From contig NZ_CP015612.1 of NCBI RefSeq assembly GCF_002138415.1, positions 4,442,001 to 4,506,000 on the forward strand: 64,000 nt of DNA. The letters are read 5' to 3'. The translations under genes and the position numbers were made by a program. Of the stretch, positions 43,175 through 53,413 are shown piece by piece. The first letter of the stretch is position 1. Each line of letters starts with the position of its first letter. Below the pieces are notes generated by a model. It saw only the letters and a program-made list of their open reading frames with translations. It had not been told where the DNA came from and ran no database searches. The stretch is from Stenotrophomonas maltophilia (GTDB lineage: Bacteria > Pseudomonadota > Gammaproteobacteria > Xanthomonadales > Xanthomonadaceae).

Positions 43175-45891
43175 AAGTCCGGTGCCGGCACCTCGACCTG
43201 CTGCACCGGCAGGGTCACTATCATCACCGTCGGGTCGTCCGGGTCCAGCTTGGTCTTGAAGCCCAGGCTCTGACACATCGCCAGCATGGTGCTGTTCTCG
43301 CGCAGCACCTGGCCTTCGACCACGTCCAGGCCCAGCCACTTGGCGTACTCGATCATGATCGCCATCAGCCGCCAACCGATGCCGTGGCCCTTCAGATCCG
43401 AGCGGATCAGGATGCCGTACTCACCACGGTGGTAATCGGCATCGGCGTGCAGGCGCACCGCGCCCAGCATTTCGCCACTGCGCGGCTCGATCGCCACCAG
43501 CGCGATCGAGCGTGCGTAGTCGAGCTGGGTCAGGCGTGCGATGAATTCGTGGCTGAAGTGCTTCACCGACTGGAAGAAGCGCAGGCGCAGGTCCTCGTCG
43601 CTGACGCGGGCGAAGAACGCACGGAACAGCGCGTCGTCCTCCGGCCGCACCGGACGCACGAAGGCCCGGCCGCCATCGGACAGTTCGATGGTGCGCTCCC
43701 ACTCCTTCGGGTACGGGAACACCGAAAAACGCGGATGGCCACGGCCCTTATGCAGGATGCGCGACGGCGCCACCGCCACGCGTGCGTCGAGGGCGAGGAT
43801 GCCCTTGCCGTCGACCAGCAGCGGATTGATGTCCAGCGTGCGCACTTCGGGAATGTCGGCGGCCAGCTGCGCCAGCTTGACCAGCGCCAACGCCAGTGCG
43901 CGCTCGTCGGCGGCAGGCACATCGCCATAGGCCTTGAGGATGCGCGAGGCGCGGGTCTGGCCGATCAGCTCGTGGGCCAGGCGCAGGTCCAGCGGCGGCA
44001 GCGCCAACGCCTTGTCATTGATCACTTCAACCGCGGTACCGCCACGGCCGACCACGATCACCGGGCCGAACGTCGCGTCATCGGCAATGCCGACGATCAG
44101 CTCGCGCGCCTTCGGGCGAACGATGGTCGGCTGCACCAGCAGGCCATCGATACGCGCATCCGGCCGCAGCTGGCGCGCACGCGACAGGATCGCCTTGGCC
44201 GCGCTCTGCACCGCCGGCAGCGTGGACAGGTTCAGGCGCACGCCGTCCACTTCCGACTTGTGTGGGATGTCCGGTGACAGGATCTTCAGTGCCACGGTGG
44301 CACCGCGCTCCAGCAGCGGCTGCGCCAGGTCCATCGCCTCGTGCGCATCGCGCGCATGCATCACCGGCGCGGAGGGAATGCCATAGGCCTTCAGCAGTTC
44401 ATGCGTGGCCAGCGGGTCCAGCCACTGCTGGCCATTGGCCAGCGCAGCATCAACCAGCGCGCGTGCGGCCGTAGCGTCGACATTGAAGTCCTGCGGCAGG
44501 CTGGGTGGCGTTTCCATCAGGGCGTTCTGTGCTTCGCGGTAACGCACCAGGTGCTGGAAGCCACGTACGGCCTCCGCCTCGGTGGGATAGGTCGGCACCC
44601 GCGCCGCGTTGAGCGTGGCCGTTGCCTGGTCGTCGTTGCCCAGCCACACCGCAAACACCGGCTTGTCCCGATGATGGCGCGGGCGCAGGCCGAGCGTGCG
44701 GGTGAGCGCCTGCGCGGCGTCCGCCGATGAGGTGAACGCGGTCGGCACGTTCACCACCATCACCGCGTCGTTCTCGTTGTCGGCGAGCAGCGCTTCGATG
44801 GCCGCGGCATAGCGGTCACCATCGGCGTCGACCACGATGTCGACCGGATTGCTGCGCGACCAGCCCTGCGGCAGCACCGCGTCGAGTTTCTCGATGGTGC
44901 TCTCGGACAGGTTGGCCAGCGTGCCACGCAATGCGATCAGCTGGTCCACGGCAAGGCGGCCGACACCACCGCCATTGCTGAGGATGGCCAGGCGACGACC
45001 GGGGAACGTCCCCAACCGGCCCAGCGATTCGGCAGCGGTGAACAGTTCGTCCAGCGCGCCCACGCGCAGCAGGCCGGCGCGGTTGAACGCGGCGCCATAC
45101 ACGTCGTCGGCGCGGGCCAGGGCCTGCACATGGGTATCGCGGCTGCCCGGCTGCACGCGCTCGGCGCGGCCGGACTTCACCACCACCACCGGCTTGGCGC
45201 GGGCGGCGGCACGCGCGGCCGACATGAACTTGCGCGCATCCTTGATCTGCTCGACGTAGAGCAGGATGGCGCGGGTGCGGTAGTCGGTGGCGAAGTAGTC
45301 GAGCAGGTCACCGAAGTCGACGTCCATCGTATCGCCCAGCGAGACCACGGCGGAGAAGCCGACCGAGCGCGCCACGCCCCATTCCACCAGCGCGGCGGCA
45401 ATGGCCGAGGATTCGGAGATCAGCGCGAGGTCACCGGCCTGCGGGAAGTGCGCGGCGATGCTCGCATTGAGACGTGCATGCGGTGCGATCACACCCAGGC
45501 AGTGTGGGCCGAGGATGCGCAGGCCATGCTTGCGGGCCACCGCCTCCACCTGCGCCGACGGCGAGCCCGGGCCTTCGCCCAGGTGCGCGGTGAGGATGAT
45601 TGCCGCCTGCACGCCACGTTCTGCGGCGGTACGCACCACCTGCGGCACGATCGCCGCCGGTGCGGTGATCACCACCAGGTCGGGCACCCAGTCCAGGTCC
45701 TTCAGCCGCTTGACCGTGCGGATGCCATCCATCTCGGCATGCCGTGGATTGATCCACGCCACCTTGCCGGGGAAGCCGGTGCCGCGCAGGTTGCGCATCA
45801 CCGCGCGCCCGGCCGAGCGCTCGCGCGGGCTGCCGCCGATCACCGCGACCGACTGCGGACGGAACACAGACTGCAGGTGGTAGGTACTCAT
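43171..45891 (-). CDS. Pat/PatZ-type protein lysine acetyltransferase
   Basis: 906 residues from the ATG at 45891 (MSTYHLQSVFRPQSVAVIGG). The first 700 residues resemble NDP-forming acyl-CoA synthetase: a CoA-binding domain (SVAVIGGSPRERSAGRAVMRNL), succinyl-CoA-ligase-like domains (ISESSAIAAALVEWG, ILSNGGGVGRLAVD) and an ATP-grasp part (LLKAYGIPSAPVM, VALKILSPDIPHKSEVDGV). The last 180 residues are a GNAT domain ('LSDGGRAFVRPVRPEDDALF', 'YGILIRSDLKGHGIGWRLMAIMIEYA'). This is the layout of Pat/YfiQ, which acetylates acetyl-CoA synthetase and other proteins. I cannot tell here whether the synthetase half is active. Confidence 0.88.
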   Translation of the reverse strand: MSTYHLQSVFRPQSVAVIGGSPRERSAGRAVMRNLRGTGFPGKVAWINPRHAEMDGIRTVKRLKDLDWVPDLVVITAPAAIVPQVVRTAAERGVQAAIILTAHLGEGPGSPSAQVEAVARKHGLRILGPHCLGVIAPHARLNASIAAHFPQAGDLALISESSAIAAALVEWGVARSVGFSAVVSLGDTMDVDFGDLLDYFATDYRTRAILLYVEQIKDARKFMSAARAAARAKPVVVVKSGRAERVQPGSRDTHVQALARADDVYGAAFNRAGLLRVGALDELFTAAESLGRLGTFPGRRLAILSNGGGVGRLAVDQLIALRGTLANLSESTIEKLDAVLPQGWSRSNPVDIVVDADGDRYAAAIEALLADNENDAVMVVNVPTAFTSSADAAQALTRTLGLRPRHHRDKPVFAVWLGNDDQATATLNAARVPTYPTEAEAVRGFQHLVRYREAQNALMETPPSLPQDFNVDATAARALVDAALANGQQWLDPLATHELLKAYGIPSAPVMHARDAHEAMDLAQPLLERGATVALKILSPDIPHKSEVDGVRLNLSTLPAVQSAAKAILSRARQLRPDARIDGLLVQPTIVRPKARELIVGIADDATFGPVIVVGRGGTAVEVINDKALALPPLDLRLAHELIGQTRASRILKAYGDVPAADERALALALVKLAQLAADIPEVRTLDINPLLVDGKGILALDARVAVAPSRILHKGRGHPRFSVFPYPKEWERTIELSDGGRAFVRPVRPEDDALFRAFFARVSDEDLRLRFFQSVKHFSHEFIARLTQLDYARSIALVAIEPRSGEMLGAVRLHADADYHRGEYGILIRSDLKGHGIGWRLMAIMIEYAKWLGLDVVEGQVLRENSTMLAMCQSLGFKTKLDPDDPTVMIVTLPVQQVEVPAPDL

Positions 45892-45952
45892 GCGCCTACG
45901 GTACACGGACTGGCGCATCGGGCGCATGATCCAGCGCAAGCCCCCGGTCTCC

Positions 45953-46018
45953 GGGGTCGGATCCCTTCGCACAGCGATGGGCTCTGACCCCTGCGTGCCG
46001 ACCAAGGTCGGCACCTAC
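45953..46018. repeat. GGGGTCAGAG-family palindrome plus SMAG
   Basis: 45953-45991 (GGGGTCGGATCCCTTCG...GGGCTCTGACCCC) is followed three bases later by an inverted SMAG, 45995-46018, ending CACCTAC. They lie between two leftward genes. Confidence 0.85.
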
Positions 46019-46038
46019 CGGAGCACGGTGAATCCGGC

Positions 46039-47409
46039 CTACAGCAACGTACCGTGCAGGATCATCGCGGCGATGCTGAAGTAGATCACCAGGCCGGTCA
46101 CGTCCACCAAAGTGGCGACGAACGGGGCCGAGGCGCTGGCCGGGTCGAAGCCGAGCCGCTTCAGGATGAACGGCAGCATCGATCCGGACAGCGAGCCGAA
46201 CGTGACGATGCCGACCAGCGCGGCGCCGATGGTGATCGCCAGCAGGATCCAGTGCTCGCCGTAGTCATGCAGGCCACCCAGCTGCCAGATGACGATGCGC
46301 ACGATGGCCAGGCAGCCGAGGATCGCGCCCAGCACCATGCCGGTGGGCACTTCGCGCAGGGCCACCTTCCACCAGTCGCGCAGGCGCAGTTCGCGCAGCG
46401 CCAGGCTGCGGATCAGCAGCGAGGTGGCCTGCGAACCGGAGTTGCCGCCCGAACTCATGATCAGCGGAATGAACAGGGTCAGCACCACCGCGCGCGCCAG
46501 TTCGTCCTCATAGTGCTGCATCGCGCTGGCGGTCAGCATCTCGCCCAGGAACAGCACGCTCAGCCAGCCGGCGCGCTTGCGCAGCATCTCGAAGAAACCG
46601 ATCTGCATGTACGGCTTGTCCAGCGCTTCCATGCCGCCAAACTTGTGCGCGTCCTCGGTGGATTCCTCGATCAGCGCATCCAGTACGTCATCGACGGTGA
46701 CGATGCCGAGCATCTGCTGCTGCGCATCGACCACCGGGATCGCCAGCAGGTCGTGGCGACGGATCAGCCGTGCCACTTCTTCCTGGTCCATCAGTGCGTC
46801 CACCGTCACCGGTGGATTGACCTGGGCCACGTCCAGGATCGACTCCTCCGGCAGGCCGGTGATCAGCCGGCGCATGGTCACCACCTGCTGCAGCTGCTGG
46901 CTGGCCGGGTCCAGCACGTAGATCGCGTATACCGTTTCACGGGTGCGCTCGACCTGGCGGATGTGCTGCAGGGTCTGCGCCACGGTCCAGCTGGCGGGTA
47001 CCGCCACGTACTCGGTGGTCATCAGCGCGCCGGCGGTGTTCGGCGGGTAGCTGAGCAGCTTCTGGATGGCCTGGCGGGCGTCGGTGCCCAGCAGTGGAAT
47101 CAGCCGCGCGCGCTCTTCTTCGTCCAGCTCGTGGACAATGTCGGTGGCGCGGTCGTCGGCCATCAGGCCCAGCAGAGCCGCAGCCCGCGCCGGTGGCAGC
47201 GCGGCCACCAGCTCGCCACTGCGGTGCAGCTCCGGCGCTTCGAGCATCTTCACTGCACGCGGCAACGGCAGCGCAGCCAGCGTTTCCGCGGCGCGGGTCA
47301 GTTCCAGCGTGTTGAGGAATTCCACCGCATCGGCGGTGTTGAAGTTCGCCAGCGGTGCGGCCAGTGCGGCGGCATCGGCCACCGGGCGCAACAATTGCTT
47401 CTGGTTCAT
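46039..47409 (-). CDS. mgtE: Magnesium transporter/channel MgtE
   Basis: 456 residues from the ATG at 47409 (MNQKQLLRPVADAAAL). N-terminal superhelical domain (about 30-135), two CBS domains (about 140-265; 'TTEYVAVPASWTVAQTLQHI', 'GIVTVDDVLDALIEE'), a plug helix, and five transmembrane helices with the pore signature 'IPLIMSSGGNSGSQATSLLIRSLA' and 'SMLPFILKRLGFDPASASAPF...TLVDVTG'. It carries Mg2+ into the cell and is gated by Mg2+ in the cytosolic domains. The upstream open frame is not protein-like. Confidence 0.94.
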   Translation of the reverse strand: MNQKQLLRPVADAAALAAPLANFNTADAVEFLNTLELTRAAETLAALPLPRAVKMLEAPELHRSGELVAALPPARAAALLGLMADDRATDIVHELDEEERARLIPLLGTDARQAIQKLLSYPPNTAGALMTTEYVAVPASWTVAQTLQHIRQVERTRETVYAIYVLDPASQQLQQVVTMRRLITGLPEESILDVAQVNPPVTVDALMDQEEVARLIRRHDLLAIPVVDAQQQMLGIVTVDDVLDALIEESTEDAHKFGGMEALDKPYMQIGFFEMLRKRAGWLSVLFLGEMLTASAMQHYEDELARAVVLTLFIPLIMSSGGNSGSQATSLLIRSLALRELRLRDWWKVALREVPTGMVLGAILGCLAIVRIVIWQLGGLHDYGEHWILLAITIGAALVGIVTFGSLSGSMLPFILKRLGFDPASASAPFVATLVDVTGLVIYFSIAAMILHGTLL

Positions 47410-47754
47410 CGGTTTTGCCTTGTGGGGGTGCGACCTCGCGCAACGCCAATGCAGGCAAACCGTCCCGATGTCAGGCGGTGGCCATCGCTGGCGTCGAACG
47501 AGGTCGACTTCTACTGTCGCTGGACATGGGTTGGGGACTCCGGGATGCGTGTGCCGACGGACGCGCCGCCAGCGGCGGGCAGTCTGGACCCGTGGACCAT
47601 ACAGGTCAACCCGGTCCCGCCGCGGCAGCACCCTGCCCGCAGGTTGTTCTCGTGCATGCACAGGCCGGCGCGCATAATGGCGCGGTGGTGTTCGCCACGC
47701 TTTTCCCCACCCGAACGGACGCACAGCGGCTCCCCCCGATGACCAGGTATTCCC
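47410..47754. other. Divergent intergenic region, mgtE/Kef
   Basis: 345 bases between divergent starts. Reading leftward toward mgtE there is a GC-rich leader with modest hairpins (for example GCGCGAGGTCGCACCC near 47430). A TTGACC at about 47602-47607 on the minus strand lacks a good -10. I see no recognisable Mg2+ riboswitch (M-box). A CGCCGCCAGCGGCGGGC hairpin lies near 47564. Confidence 0.4.
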
Positions 47755-49533
47755 ATGCATAGCGGTGGTCTGGAACTGGCCCTGGTGCTGCTGCTGGCGG
47801 CGGTCATCGCCGTGCCGGTGTTCAAGAAATTCGGCTTCGGTGCGGTGCTGGGCTACCTGGCGGCCGGCGTGGTGCTGGGCCCGGACGGGCTGGGCTTCGT
47901 GCAGGATGCCGACCGCATCCTCGGCGCCGCCGAAATCGGTGTGGTGATGCTGCTGTTCGTGATCGGGCTGGAGCTGTCGCCGGCACGCCTGAAGGTCATG
48001 CGGCGCTCGGTGTTCGGCGCCGGTGCGGCGCAGGTGGCGCTGTCCGGGCTGGTGTTGGGCGGCCTGCTGCTGCTCGACCACTTCCAATGGAAAAGCGCGC
48101 TGGTGGTGGGCGTGGCGCTGGCGCTGTCATCCACTGCGGTGGGCCTGCAGCTGCTGTCCGAGCACAAGGCGATCAACAGCGACCATGGCCGGCTTGGCTT
48201 TGCCATCCTGCTGTTCCAGGACCTGATCGCGATTCCGCTGCTGGCGGCCATCCCGCTGCTGGGCGGGGTCAAGAACGAGACCCTGCGCTGGGAAGACGCC
48301 GCCGTGGCCCTCGGCGCGCTGGCCGTGGTGATCCTGTGCGGACGACCGGTGCTGCGCAAGGTGTTCGGCATCATCGCGCGCACCCGCAGCCCGGAAGTGT
48401 TCACCGCCACCGCCCTGCTGGTGGTGCTGGGTACCGCCTGGTTCATGCAGGAAGCCGGCCTCAGCCCCAGCCTGGGTGCGTTCCTGGCCGGCGTGCTGCT
48501 GTCCGATTCGGAGTTCCGGCACGAACTGGAAGCGCAGATCGAGCCGTTCAAGGGGCTGCTGCTGGGCCTGTTCTTCATCGCGGTGGGCATGGGCATCGAC
48601 CTTGACCGCATCGTTGCCGAGCCGTGGCTGATCGCTGCCGGCGTGGCAATCCTGCTGGTGGTCAAATTCAGCCTGCTGTACGTGATCGGGCGCATCGCAA
48701 AGCTCAGTTCACGGCACTCGCTGCTGCTGGGCAGCGTGCTGTGGCTGGGCGGCGAGTTTGCCTTCGTGGTGTTCAACGAAGCGCAGCGCGCGCACCTGCT
48801 GGGCAACGCCAACCATGACCGTCTGGTGGCGATCGTCGGCCTGTCGATGGCGATCACGCCGCTGCTGATGATCGCGCTGCTCAAGCTGCTCGGCCAGGAG
48901 AAGGCGGCGCCGCGCGAGGCGGCCGAGGCCGACAAGGTGGCGCCGGACAACCGGCCGAAGGTGCTGATTGCCGGCATGGGCCGCTTCGGCCAGGTCATCG
49001 CGCGCCTGCTGACCGCGCAGAAGGTGCCGTTCGTGGCGCTGGAAGCGAATCCGGACACCGTGGCCGACCTGCGCCGCTTCGGCAACCAGCTGTACTACGG
49101 CGACCCGACCCGGCCGGAGATGCTGCGCGCGGCCGGCGGCGAGCACATCGATGTGTTCGTGATCACCGTGGATGACCCGGAGACCAACCTGCGCGCGGTG
49201 CGCATGGTGCGCCGGCTGTACCCGGACGCGACGGTGCTGGCGCGTGCGCGCAACCGCCAGCATGCGTGGCGCCTGATGGACATGTCGGCCGAGCCGTTCC
49301 GCGAAGTGTTCGGCACCAGCCTGGAGATGAGCGGCCGCGTGCTGACCGCGCTGGGCGTGGCGGCGGACGTGGCCGAACGCCACGTGCAGCGCTTCCGTGA
49401 GCACGATGAACAGCTGCTGCGCGACCAGTACCTGGTCTACGACGACGAGGCGGCGGTGATCCAGACCTCGCGCGACGCACGCAACGACCTGATGCACCTG
49501 TTCGAGGCCGACGCGGAAAGCGACGGCAAGTAG
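47755..49533 (+). CDS. Kef-type K+/H+ antiporter with RCK domain
   Basis: 592 residues. About 12 transmembrane helices of the CPA2 fold (residues 5-380), including 'LFVIGLELSPARLKVM', the ion-site region 'SSTAVGLQLLSEHKAINSDHG' and the Q-D pair in 'ILLFQDLIAIPLLAAIP'. Then a cytosolic Rossmann K+-binding (RCK/KTN) domain (VLIAGMGRFGQVIARLL, about 400-520). This is the arrangement of KefB/KefC, glutathione-gated K+ efflux systems that protect against electrophiles. The HALSS-like gating loop is not clear, and no KefF/KefG ancillary gene is adjacent. The TAG stop coincides with a GTAG-headed palindrome. Confidence 0.9.
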   Translation: MHSGGLELALVLLLAAVIAVPVFKKFGFGAVLGYLAAGVVLGPDGLGFVQDADRILGAAEIGVVMLLFVIGLELSPARLKVMRRSVFGAGAAQVALSGLVLGGLLLLDHFQWKSALVVGVALALSSTAVGLQLLSEHKAINSDHGRLGFAILLFQDLIAIPLLAAIPLLGGVKNETLRWEDAAVALGALAVVILCGRPVLRKVFGIIARTRSPEVFTATALLVVLGTAWFMQEAGLSPSLGAFLAGVLLSDSEFRHELEAQIEPFKGLLLGLFFIAVGMGIDLDRIVAEPWLIAAGVAILLVVKFSLLYVIGRIAKLSSRHSLLLGSVLWLGGEFAFVVFNEAQRAHLLGNANHDRLVAIVGLSMAITPLLMIALLKLLGQEKAAPREAAEADKVAPDNRPKVLIAGMGRFGQVIARLLTAQKVPFVALEANPDTVADLRRFGNQLYYGDPTRPEMLRAAGGEHIDVFVITVDDPETNLRAVRMVRRLYPDATVLARARNRQHAWRLMDMSAEPFREVFGTSLEMSGRVLTALGVAADVAERHVQRFREHDEQLLRDQYLVYDDEAAVIQTSRDARNDLMHLFEADAESDGK

Positions 49534-49652
49534 GCGTGCCGACCAACGGTCGGCACCCACCAGGGGCAGATTCCCAGAGTAGATCCACGCCATGCGTGGA
49601 TGGCGCGGTGTTGGGGGTCAGAGCCCTTTCCGTTGGAAAGGGATCCGACCCC
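49530..49652. repeat. SMAG variants and GGGGTCAGAG palindrome
   Basis: GTAG at 49530-49533 overlaps the antiporter stop and precedes GTGCCGACCAACGGTCGGCA(C) (49536-49556). 49579-49601 is a SMAG with the ATCCACGCCATGCGTGGAT stem. 49614-49652 is a GGGGTCAGAG-family palindrome. They sit between convergent genes. Confidence 0.82.
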
Positions 49653-49658
49653 GGCCTG

Positions 49659-52600
49659 TCAGCCGTTGTCGCGCAGGAACCGCGCCATCGACGAGACGCC
49701 CGGCACGCGCGGTTCGAACTCGCCGGCAACGTCGATGAAGCCACGCATCACCGCGATCTCGCGCGGGCTGCGGTTGAGGCTGTCGCGCACTTCCGGATCG
49801 GCACCGGCGCGCAGCAGGCGCTGCACCAGCAGCGGCAGTCCATGCAGCGCGGCCAGATGCAGCGGGCCGAAGCCACGCGGATCGCGCACGTCCAGGCTGA
49901 CGTCCTCATCCAGCAGGCGCTCCACCGCCGCCATCACCACCTGCTCGTCGCAGGCGGTACCCGGTTCGGCACGCGCACCCAGCAGCAGCAGCAGCGGCGT
50001 GACCGAACCGGCCGCGGCCTGGTCCGGTTCGGCACCGGCCAGCAGCAGGGTGTCGAGCAGGGCCAGCAGGCGCGAGCGGTCGCGGGCACTGAAGCCGTAC
50101 AGCGCGGCACAGTGCAGCGGCCCCAGCTGCTGCGCATCACCGGCATGCACGTCGGCACCGGCGGTGAGCAGGCGCGCGACGATGTCCGGCAGGCCCAGCG
50201 CCGAGGCCAGCATCAGCACGGTCACCCCACCCGGCAGGCGATGTTCCAGCTTGGCGCCGGCGTCGAGCAGGGCCGAGACGATATCCACCTGGCGCATGCT
50301 GACCGCCGCCGACAGCGGCGTCGCGCCACTTGCTGCGGCGTGCTGCGGATCGGCGCCACGCGCCAGCAGCAGGTCGGTCACCGCCAGGTGACCACCGCCG
50401 GCTGCACGCAGCAGCGCGGTGCAGCCCTGTGCGTCGACCGCGTCGACGGCGAAGCCCAGGTCGATCAGGCGGCGCACCGCATCGACGTCACCGGCCATCG
50501 CGGCGGCCGGCAGATCGGCCTCGCGCAGCGTACGGCGCGGCAACGGCCATACCCGCCAGTCGAGCCAGTCGGCCAGATCGCGGCGACCGATCGACAGCGC
50601 CACGCCCAGCGGCGTCTGGCCGTCGGCGGCACGTGCTTCCGGCGAGGCACCGTGCTGCACCAGCAGCTTCAGCGCGCCTTCGCGGGCCAATGCGGTGGCC
50701 AGGTGCAATGCGGTCATGCCATGGCTGTCGCGCGCTTCGCGATCAACACCGGCCTTGAGCAGGGCCTGCTGCAGGCGCAGCCAGCCCAGGCGCACCGCCA
50801 GCGACAACGGCGGATCACCGGCCGGTGATGCGGCGAACGGGTCGGCGCCACGTTCCAGCAGTTCCAGTGCCAGCTGTTCCAGGCCACGGGCGGCCTGGTC
50901 GTGCTGTGCGCAGGCCGCCAGGAAGCGCGCCAGGCCACCCCGGCCAGCCGGCGACAAGCCACGTTGCAGCATCACCTGCAATGCAGGCACCGCGTCGATG
51001 CCTCGCGACAACAGCGCGAACATCGGCGTGTCGGAACAGGCGTCACGCACGTAGGGATCGGCGCCGTGGGCCAGCAGCCAATCGACCGCACGCGGCTCCA
51101 GCGCCAGTTCCGGATCGAGCAGCAGGCCACCCAGCTCTTCCGGCTGGCACAGCTTGGCCAGCGCGGCCATGCCTTCGGTGTTGCCGAAACCCAGCGCTTC
51201 GCGCAGCAGGGTCAACGGCGGACGGTCCGGCAGCAGGCCGCTGGCGCTGGCGGCTTCGCCGCGCTCGGCCAGGCCATCACTGACGGCGGCCGGCAGCGGA
51301 TAGGACGGGTCCAGCAGGGCCACGATCGCCCAGCGGCCGGCTTCGGCGGCGTAGTCCACCGCGCGGCGACCGACCGGATCAGCGGCATCGGCGGCGATGC
51401 CCAGTTCGACCAGGCGCTTGATCAGCAACGGCGAGACATCCTCGGCCATCGCTGCCAGCTGCACCGCGTTGCGGCCTTCGCCGTCCACTGCGACCAGGTC
51501 CGGCTTGTGCGGCAGCAGGTGTTCGATCACGGCGGCGCGACCGGCACGGGCTGCTTCCAGCCACGGCGTACGGCCCAGCGCATCGCGCGCTTCCAGATTG
51601 GCACCGGCGCCCAGCAGCACGCCGATGATCTCCACGTGGCCGGCCAGCGCCGCCTCATGCAGCGCACTGCGGCGCTGGCGATCGCGGGCGTCGGCGCGCG
51701 CCTTGTGCTTGAGCAGCAGCTGCACCCCGGCCGGATCGTCATCTTCGGTGGCAGCGGCGGCAAGCAGCACCGGCGTGCCCTCGGCCGGTTCGCTGCGCGC
51801 ACCGCGTTCGAGCAGGAAGCGGGCCAGACGCCAGTTACCGACCTGGCAGGCCACTGCCAGCGGCGACCAGCCCTCGTTGTTCAACGCATCGACTTCGGCG
51901 GCGGCATCGCGCAGCAGCGCGGCCACGCCCGGGTCGGAACTGCGCGCGGCATGGTGCAGCGGGGTGTTGCCATCGCTGTCGATGGCACGCGAGTCGGCGC
52001 CGTTGGCGAGCAGGGTCATCACCGCTTCGGGCCGGCCGTGCCAGCTGTCGCGGGTGGCGGCCAGCAGCGGGGTCATGCCCCGGTGCGGCGCATTCACATC
52101 AACGCCGCGGGCGATCAGTTCGCGCAGCAGGCGCAGGTCCGGCAGCACCGCAGCCAGCACCGCCAGGCTGCGCTGGTCGCGCCAGTTCGGGTCCGGCAGC
52201 GCATACGGATCGGCACCGGCCTGCAGCAGCTGCAGGCCCCGGTCGATGCGGCCATGGCGGGCGGCTTCATACAGTGCCGGGGTCAGTTCCTGCGGTGCCA
52301 TCGCCTCCAGCGGCGCAGTTTCGGCCGCGGCGGCGAACATCGGTTCGTGCTCGTTGCTGGCCGTTGCCAACGGGCTGGAGCGCAACGACACCAGCGGCGC
52401 TGGCGCAACCCGCTGCAGCAGCAGATGCAGCAGCGGCGACAGCACCAGCACTGCCAGCGTGGCAGGCCAGCGTGCGCTCTCCGGCAGCAGGCCTGGCCAG
52501 GCCGGCAACACCACCAGTGCAGCCAGTGCGATCACCAGCGCGGCCACGCCGAGGCCACGCCAGGCGGTCAGGTCGCGCCCGGCCAGCGCCTGCCAATGCT

Positions 52601-52997
52601 GGGCCAGGCTGCCGTCAAGGCGTTCAACGTCGTTCCACAACGGCCAGGTACGCCAGGCCGCCAGCAGGCCGGCACTGACCAACACGCTCAGGCCCAGCAC
52701 AGCGGCCAGGCTGCCGCTGTCGCGCAGCGCCGCCAGCGGCCAGGCCAGCAGCAGCGCCAGCAGCAGCGGTGCGGCGGCCCACAGCGCCAGCAACGCGGGC
52801 AGGTCCTGGCGTGCGACCACCTTCAGCGGCAGCAGCGCGCGGCTGCGGCGCCACCACGACACACCCAGCGCGAACGCAGGCTGCGCCAGAGCGGCAAGGA
52901 TGGCACCCGGAACGCCGCCCACGGCGGCGCCCAGCGCCAGTACGGCACCCACGGCGAAGGCGATCGACAGCACGCGCGGACGGGAGACGTCAGTCAT
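49659..52997 (-). CDS. Large ankyrin-repeat membrane protein
   Basis: 1112 residues. Six or so hydrophobic helices occupy residues 10-200 ('[21 protein letters not shown]', '[20 protein letters not shown]' and others). From about 240 to 1095 there are more than 20 ankyrin-like repeats of 30-35 residues ('[20 protein letters not shown]', '[20 protein letters not shown]', '[20 protein letters not shown]'). Ankyrin stacks bind proteins; with the membrane N-terminus this looks like a cytosolic or periplasmic scaffold. Homologues with this length occur in Xanthomonadaceae without known function. It overlaps ycgL by 8 bases. The opposite strand also carries a 751-codon open frame, which is its shadow. 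Confidence 0.85.
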   Translation of the reverse strand: MTDVSRPRVLSIAFAVGAVLALGAAVGGVPGAILAALAQPAFALGVSWWRRSRALLPLKVVARQDLPALLALWAAAPLLLALLLAWPLAALRDSGSLAAVLGLSVLVSAGLLAAWRTWPLWNDVERLDGSLAQHWQALAGRDLTAWRGLGVAALVIALAALVVLPAWPGLLPESARWPATLAVLVLSPLLHLLLQRVAPAPLVSLRSSPLATASNEHEPMFAAAAETAPLEAMAPQELTPALYEAARHGRIDRGLQLLQAGADPYALPDPNWRDQRSLAVLAAVLPDLRLLRELIARGVDVNAPHRGMTPLLAATRDSWHGRPEAVMTLLANGADSRAIDSDGNTPLHHAARSSDPGVAALLRDAAAEVDALNNEGWSPLAVACQVGNWRLARFLLERGARSEPAEGTPVLLAAAATEDDDPAGVQLLLKHKARADARDRQRRSALHEAALAGHVEIIGVLLGAGANLEARDALGRTPWLEAARAGRAAVIEHLLPHKPDLVAVDGEGRNAVQLAAMAEDVSPLLIKRLVELGIAADAADPVGRRAVDYAAEAGRWAIVALLDPSYPLPAAVSDGLAERGEAASASGLLPDRPPLTLLREALGFGNTEGMAALAKLCQPEELGGLLLDPELALEPRAVDWLLAHGADPYVRDACSDTPMFALLSRGIDAVPALQVMLQRGLSPAGRGGLARFLAACAQHDQAARGLEQLALELLERGADPFAASPAGDPPLSLAVRLGWLRLQQALLKAGVDREARDSHGMTALHLATALAREGALKLLVQHGASPEARAADGQTPLGVALSIGRRDLADWLDWRVWPLPRRTLREADLPAAAMAGDVDAVRRLIDLGFAVDAVDAQGCTALLRAAGGGHLAVTDLLLARGADPQHAAASGATPLSAAVSMRQVDIVSALLDAGAKLEHRLPGGVTVLMLASALGLPDIVARLLTAGADVHAGDAQQLGPLHCAALYGFSARDRSRLLALLDTLLLAGAEPDQAAAGSVTPLLLLLGARAEPGTACDEQVVMAAVERLLDEDVSLDVRDPRGFGPLHLAALHGLPLLVQRLLRAGADPEVRDSLNRSPREIAVMRGFIDVAGEFEPRVPGVSSMARFLRDNG

Positions 52998-53250
52998 AGT
53001 GCCGCGGCATCAGGCTGGCCACCGACGGCGGCACCTGCAGGTAGAACCCGCGTTCGCTCATTTCGCTGCGGACCTTTTCCGGATCGGCCTGGGCCAGGCG
53101 GCGCTGGGCATCCAGGGCCACCTCCAGGACGAAGGCGAGCGTCCCCAGCGAGGTGAGCAGCGGCGCGGGCAGCGCGCTGAAATCATCGCGTCGGGGAACG
53201 TAGACGTAGGTGTCTGGCTTGAGTTGGCTTTTATAGACGTAGGCGTGCAT
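52990..53250 (-). CDS. ycgL: YcgL domain protein
   Basis: 86 residues, beginning [20 protein letters not shown], the hallmark YcgL N-terminus, followed by '[16 protein letters not shown]' and '[20 protein letters not shown]'. YcgL is a small alpha/beta protein of gammaproteobacteria, function unknown. It is the first gene before the ankyrin protein, with an 8-base overlap, so the two are made together. Confidence 0.9.
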   Translation of the reverse strand: MHAYVYKSQLKPDTYVYVPRRDDFSALPAPLLTSLGTLAFVLEVALDAQRRLAQADPEKVRSEMSERGFYLQVPPSVASLMPRHYD

Positions 53251-53413
53251 GTCCGCGGGACGATAACCCGGGAAGAGCCATGATTGTGTCGGAAAGCCGA
53301 CACCGGGGAAAGCCGTCAGCCGACGATGGCGGCGCGATCGGCGGCGTTTCCCCTGCGGGGTTCAGCAATGTGGCGGCGGCGTTCAGCCACACGCACACCT
53401 GACGGCTGCGGGA

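Noticed and set aside
47410..47754. Mg2+ riboswitch upstream of mgtE
   Set aside because: No M-box core could be recognised by eye; hairpins are ordinary for this GC content.
17895..49601. SMAG series as a CRISPR array
   Set aside because: The elements are scattered, palindromic, in both orientations and have no regular spacers; no cas genes are present.
50901..53156. 751-codon plus-strand frame opposite the ankyrin gene
   Set aside because: Its repetitiveness mirrors the ankyrin repeats on the other strand; no start signal or domain.
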